From CAYOSU01 sp964541255 (GTDB lineage Bacteria; Bacillota; Clostridia; Christensenellales; CAMQZB01), in the NCBI GenBank assembly GCA_964541255.1, contig CAZIPL010000057.1, positions 1 through 8,891 of the forward strand: a DNA stretch of 8,891 nt. The letters run 5' to 3'. Shown piece by piece: positions 5,992 through 8,891 of this stretch. The translations under genes were made by a program, and so were the position numbers. Each line of letters starts with the position of its first letter. Within the stretch, counting starts at the first letter, position 1. The notes under the pieces were generated by a model that was given only the letters and a program-made list of their open reading frames with translations, ran no database searches and had not been told where the DNA came from.

Positions 5992-6252
5992 TTTTTCAAG
6001 AATTCTAATGCACCTTTGTTTTAGAAAAACAATAAACATTCTCGCATTTCATATATATCATACCTTATCTTTATTCCGATTTCAATAGTTTTTGTTCGTT
6101 TTCTTATGTTTTGTCGGTTGACGGAAATTCAACCGCGATAAAAAACACTCCGATTGTTTTGCCGATAAATCTTATAGCTAATTATCAATAAAACAGCAAA
6201 ACAGTCAAAAACAAAGTGCGATTTATAACAAATCCATCTACAAAAACAGCAA
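5992..6252. other. Gene-free spacer between glnS terminator and XRE promoter
   Basis: I see no gene here on either strand. It is AT-rich and holds one clean inverted repeat, CGGTTGA-N7-TCAACCG (6115-6135), without a T-tract on either side. It also holds a 12-nt direct repeat AAAACAGCAAAA (6190-6201 and 6243-6254) and three copies of CCGAT between 6076 and 6166. Confidence 0.5.
6115..6135. repeat. Perfect 7-bp inverted repeat
   Basis: CGGTTGA (6115-6121) and TCAACCG (6129-6135) flank a 7-nt centre. Neither strand has a T-run after it, so it is not a standard terminator. It stands about 135 nt upstream of the XRE promoter and might be a protein-binding site. Confidence 0.5.
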
Positions 6253-6284
6253 AAGCACCTCAAAGGCATTGCTTTAAGGTGCTT
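6242..6284 (-). terminator. Intrinsic terminator of the glnS operon
   Basis: On the minus strand AAGCACCT (6284-6277) pairs with AGGTGCTT (6260-6253), extended inward past one mismatch by AAAG/CTTT, with a 6-nt loop. A T-rich tail TTTTGCTGTTTTT overlaps the end of the stem (6254-6242). It lies about 110 nt after the glnS stop. The intervening DNA holds no gene. Confidence 0.75.
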
Positions 6285-6344
6285 AGTTATTTTATTATGT
6301 TTTACTTATTAAACGTCTTTATCGGTTTTTAGGCAAGACCAACA

Positions 6345-6359
6345 AAACGTCAGACGTTT
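6345..6359. repeat. 15-bp palindrome AAACGTC-A-GACGTTT
   Basis: AAACGTC (6345-6351), one base, then GACGTTT (6353-6359) form a perfect odd palindrome just after the glnS stop. A third AAACGTC lies at 6311-6317. As RNA it could fold only into a 5-bp stem. The function is unknown; it may be a weak processing or pausing hairpin. Confidence 0.4.
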
Positions 6360-6392
6360 CGTAATATTTCAAAAAGTTCTTTTTTACTCAAC

Positions 6393-8015
6393 TTACATCT
6401 TGAAGCCGTCTTTCAAAGATACTATCTCACCGAAAGAGTTGCTCTTTTCGTCCTTGATATAATATCCGAGACGTATAAACTGGAAGCGAGAGCCGTAAGG
6501 TGCCATTTCGAGCATTTTCTCTCCGACAGCATCGAACTCTTCGACGGTGTTTTCGTTGATAAGTTCGGAAAAATCCTGCCCTTGATAATCGGGGCGACGG
6601 AGCAAATAATCGAACTTTCTCGCTTTGAAACGAACGCAGTTGTTCGCGTCGATATATTGTATCGTTCCTACCTTTTTGAATCTTCCCATTTCGTCGGGAA
6701 TTCCAGATTTCGATTCTGGGAGATATCGGCATTTAAGATCTTTTATGCTTCCGTCGTCGTTTTTGACAACTTCGTCGCAAACAATAACGTACGCTCCTTT
6801 GAGTCTTACCATACCGTTAGGAGAAAGTCTCTTCCACTTCGAGGGGGGATTTTCGGAAAAATCGTCTGCGTCGATATAAATATCCTTCGAGAAGGTCATT
6901 TCGCGCGTTCCCAAATCTTCTCTTGCGGGGTGGTTTTCAACCGTAACGGTTTCCGTCCCCTCATAGTTCGTCAACGTTACCTTGATAGGCTTCAAAACAG
7001 CCATAGCACGAGGCGCGTTGTTATTCAAATCCTCTCTGATGCACGCTTCGAGGTTTCTTATATCAAGCTCGGAATCAACCTTCGAAACTCCTATTCTGCC
7101 GCAGAAATCCCTTATAGCTTCGGGCGTATAGCCACGGCGTCTGAGTCCGCAAATCGTAGGCATTCTCGGATCGTCCCAACCGTCTACTACCCCTGTATCG
7201 ACCAACTTTTTGAGGTATCTTTTACTCATAATGCAGTTGGTGATATTAAGTCTCGCAAACTCTCTTTGTTTGGGCTTTTTGACTATGTCGCAGTTATCTA
7301 CAACCCAATCGTATAACGGTCTGTGGTTTTCAAATTCTAAAGAGCAAAGGGAGTGCGTTATTCCCTCGAAAGCGTCCTCAAGAGGGTGCGCAAAGTCATA
7401 CATCGGATAGATCACCCATTTGTCCCCTTGACGCATATGCGGCGCATGAACGATTCTGTAAATAACGGGATCTCTCATGTTGATGTTGGGAGAGCTCATA
7501 TCGATTTTCGCACGCAAAACATACTTTCCGTCTTCGAATTCGCCCTTTCTCATACGCTCGAAAAGATCCAAACTTTCTTCGATAGGTCTGTTTCTGTTCG
7601 GAGATTCTTTTCCGCCCTCGGTAAGAGTTCCTCTCGTATTCTTGATTTCTTCCGCCGTCAAATCGTCAACGTAAGCAAGCCCTTTCTTGATAAGAAGAAC
7701 GGCGCAATCATACATCTTTTCGAAATAATCGCTCGCAAAAAGAAGATTATCCCACGAAAAACCGAGCCATTTGATATCTTCCTTGATAGCCTCGACGTAT
7801 TCGTCGTCCTCTTTTGCGGGGTTTGTATCGTCAAAACGCAAATTACACTTGCCGTGATATTTTTCTTTTATGCCGAAGTTAATGCAAATGGCTTTCGCAT
7901 GCCCGATATGCAAATATCCGTTCGGCTCGGGCGGAAAACGGGTTATTATCTCGTCAACGGCTCCGTCTTCGAGGTCTTTGTTGATAATTTCCTCAATAAA
8001 ATTTGTGGCTTCCAT
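6393..8015 (-). CDS. glnS: Glutaminyl-tRNA synthetase
   Basis: GlnRS is the class I synthetase that joins glutamine to tRNA(Gln) using ATP in the cytoplasm. The 540-aa protein shows PPEPNGYLHIGHAK with the HIGH motif at 36-39, RFDDTNP at 60-66, and IYPMYDFAH at 202-210. The KMSKS-type loop MSKR is at 263-266, followed by GWDDPRMPT and GLRRRGY. The C-terminal half matches the anticodon-binding beta-barrels, and it aligns with E. coli GlnRS to near its end. The arrangement PPEPNGYLHIGHAK and MSKR separates GlnRS from bacterial GluRS. I chose the ATG at 8015, with AAGGGAG at 8032-8026. An upstream in-frame TTG at 8042 would lie inside the preceding gene. It begins 2 nt after that gene's stop, so translational coupling is likely. 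Many Firmicutes lack GlnRS and use GatCAB. Confidence 0.97.
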   Translation of the reverse strand: MEATNFIEEIINKDLEDGAVDEIITRFPPEPNGYLHIGHAKAICINFGIKEKYHGKCNLRFDDTNPAKEDDEYVEAIKEDIKWLGFSWDNLLFASDYFEKMYDCAVLLIKKGLAYVDDLTAEEIKNTRGTLTEGGKESPNRNRPIEESLDLFERMRKGEFEDGKYVLRAKIDMSSPNINMRDPVIYRIVHAPHMRQGDKWVIYPMYDFAHPLEDAFEGITHSLCSLEFENHRPLYDWVVDNCDIVKKPKQREFARLNITNCIMSKRYLKKLVDTGVVDGWDDPRMPTICGLRRRGYTPEAIRDFCGRIGVSKVDSELDIRNLEACIREDLNNNAPRAMAVLKPIKVTLTNYEGTETVTVENHPAREDLGTREMTFSKDIYIDADDFSENPPSKWKRLSPNGMVRLKGAYVIVCDEVVKNDDGSIKDLKCRYLPESKSGIPDEMGRFKKVGTIQYIDANNCVRFKARKFDYLLRRPDYQGQDFSELINENTVEEFDAVGEKMLEMAPYGSRFQFIRLGYYIKDEKSNSFGEIVSLKDGFKM

Positions 8016-8017
8016 TA

Positions 8018-8410
8018 TTATTTCGCTCCCTTTCCGCAACAAGCATGCGGAAAATCTATTATTTCTACATTTCCTATTAGCTCTTCACCCGATACTTCGA
8101 AATGCATCGGAAGAAGGAATTTTTCGTTCTTTCTCGACATTATGAGTTCTTTTACGTTGAAAGTAAGCGCAAAGTTTATGCAGCTTTTGACGGCGAACTC
8201 TTCATACATATACGACAGCTCTTTAGGCGATATCGGGTCTTCGATACGACATCTGCCGTTTTCGGGATAGGTTCTTATTATCGCAAGAAGCTCGTCGTCT
8301 TCATAAAGGCAAAAATACATCGTATAGTCGTTGTAGTTTTCCTTTATGCCGCACTTGTCGAAAAAATCATTGAGTTTTTCGTGGTCGAAAATACATCCGC
8401 ACTTAAGCAT
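8018..8410 (-). CDS. Small protein, possible degenerate GNAT fold
   Basis: The 130-aa product has no signature I can name with confidence. The middle (CLYEDDELLAIIRTYP), a long helix region and the ending KFLLPMHFE resemble the strand order of GNAT acetyltransferases, where the last motif usually reads like FYxKLGFE. The acetyl-CoA pyrophosphate loop (Q/RxxGxG/A) is not evident, so activity is doubtful. It is rich in cysteine at both ends (MLKCGC and HACCGKG). The ATG at 8410-8408 has AAGGGAG (8424-8418) 7 nt ahead and overlaps the end of the upstream gene by 8 nt. Its stop is 2 nt before glnS. It is therefore a real, translated member of this operon. Confidence 0.8.
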   Translation of the reverse strand: MLKCGCIFDHEKLNDFFDKCGIKENYNDYTMYFCLYEDDELLAIIRTYPENGRCRIEDPISPKELSYMYEEFAVKSCINFALTFNVKELIMSRKNEKFLLPMHFEVSGEELIGNVEIIDFPHACCGKGAK

Positions 8411-8891
8411 GTATAGGCTCCCTTACGTCCATCTCGGCGAATTTTTCCTCCGTCGGGCAAGCGACCTTTTCGATAATCGACCATACCTCCGTATGCTCGC
8501 AAGACTCGCCGGGGCAAAGCTCGGTCATTTCGCCGAGGCTTTCAAGCTCCAAGAAGTCGCCGTTGACATAAAGTTCGCAATTGCATCCGAAATCGGGAAA
8601 TTCGCCCTGCGAAACGTCGAACTCTTTAACGAAAAGATCTCCGTCGACAAAGTAATAGACATAGCCCTCGGGATTATAGGTTCCGATCTTCATCGCCTTA
8701 TCGATCTTTTCGTCCTGCTTGACGTAAATAAAATCTCCGCCGAATTTAAGTCTCTTGTCCGAAAGGTCGGTATAATCCCAAAGCGCAATGCTTCTGTTGG
8801 GAAGAAGTCCCGTCTTTTTCGTAACTTGAGGGATAACTCCCATACCGCCAGCTTTCATTTGCGTTATTGCCCAAGGCGCCAAATGTACGCA
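8403..8891 (-). CDS. DUF4380-like protein, C-terminal part (N-terminus outside window)
   Basis: 162 residues are visible and the frame is open to the window edge; HLAPWAIT near the edge is internal, not a start. Features shared with DUF4380 proteins are LAPWAITQM followed by a Gly pair, SIALWDYTDLSDKRL, a lone KIG, DFGCNCELYVNGDFLELESLG and a Trp-containing end (HTEVWSI). These proteins resemble aldose 1-epimerase (galactose mutarotase) folds, so a sugar-binding or carbohydrate role is possible; that part is recollection and inference. No signal peptide can be judged. It overlaps the next gene by 8 nt. Confidence 0.75.
   Translation of the reverse strand, partial: CVHLAPWAITQMKAGGMGVIPQVTKKTGLLPNRSIALWDYTDLSDKRLKFGGDFIYVKQDEKIDKAMKIGTYNPEGYVYYFVDGDLFVKEFDVSQGEFPDFGCNCELYVNGDFLELESLGEMTELCPGESCEHTEVWSIIEKVACPTEEKFAEMDVREPIHA

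Noticed and set aside
6190..6254. Two copies of AAAACAGCAAAA as a CRISPR-like or iteron repeat
   Set aside because: There are only two short low-complexity copies, with no regular spacing and no associated genes.
8016..8042. GlnRS start at the TTG 8042
   Set aside because: It would overlap the preceding gene. The ATG at 8015 has a proper AAGGGAG site and gives the family N-terminus.
7353..8270. 305-codon open frame on the plus strand opposite glnS and its upstream neighbour
   Set aside because: It crosses the junction of two minus-strand genes and reads as a composition artefact of GlnRS codon use.

Overview
All genes in this window lie on the minus strand. The family-level identity of the proteins, strong AGGAGG-type ribosome binding sites, near-consensus sigma-A promoters, the Clostridia-type S12 without the Bacillus insertion, and an L7Ae/YbxF-like gene ahead of rpsL all point to a low-to-medium GC Gram-positive bacterium of the Firmicutes, probably Clostridia. 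The intergenic DNA is clearly more AT-rich than the genes. I cannot name a genus.

Right to left (5' to 3' on the coding strand) there are three blocks. Block 1 (8891-6393) is a tight operon: the end of a DUF4380-like protein, a small unrecognised protein with a possible degenerate GNAT fold, and glnS (glutaminyl-tRNA synthetase). The first two overlap by 8 nt and the last two are 2 nt apart. A hairpin terminator follows at 6253-6284. Block 2 (5980-4185) is a lone pair: a membrane-anchored XRE-type regulator with an outside sensor-like domain, and a two-TM protein of unknown function. Each has a recognisable promoter, and the regulator's promoter is covered by inverted repeats that look like an autoregulatory operator. 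A long-loop hairpin with T-rich flanks closes the block. Block 3 (3835-1) is the str operon: L7Ae-like protein, rpsL (S12), rpsG (S7), fusA (EF-G) and the first 69 codons of tuf (EF-Tu). It starts from a TTGACA-17-TAAAAT promoter, and rpoC, the usual upstream neighbour, is absent.

The genes of block 3 build the 30S decoding region (S12, S7) and supply both elongation GTPases. Block 1 supplies Gln-tRNA(Gln). Block 2 looks like a small envelope-sensing module inserted between two translation loci.

The most interesting signal outside the genes is the 226-nt spacer between rpsL and rpsG. It can fold, as minus-strand RNA only, into a long helix closing a smaller hairpin, followed by two more hairpins. 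A perfect 7-bp pairing can also mask the rpsG ribosome binding site. E. coli S7 represses its operon at this same intercistronic position, so this is a candidate autoregulatory element with a different structure. S12 also carries Arg instead of Lys at position 88, a substitution known from streptomycin-resistant mutants.
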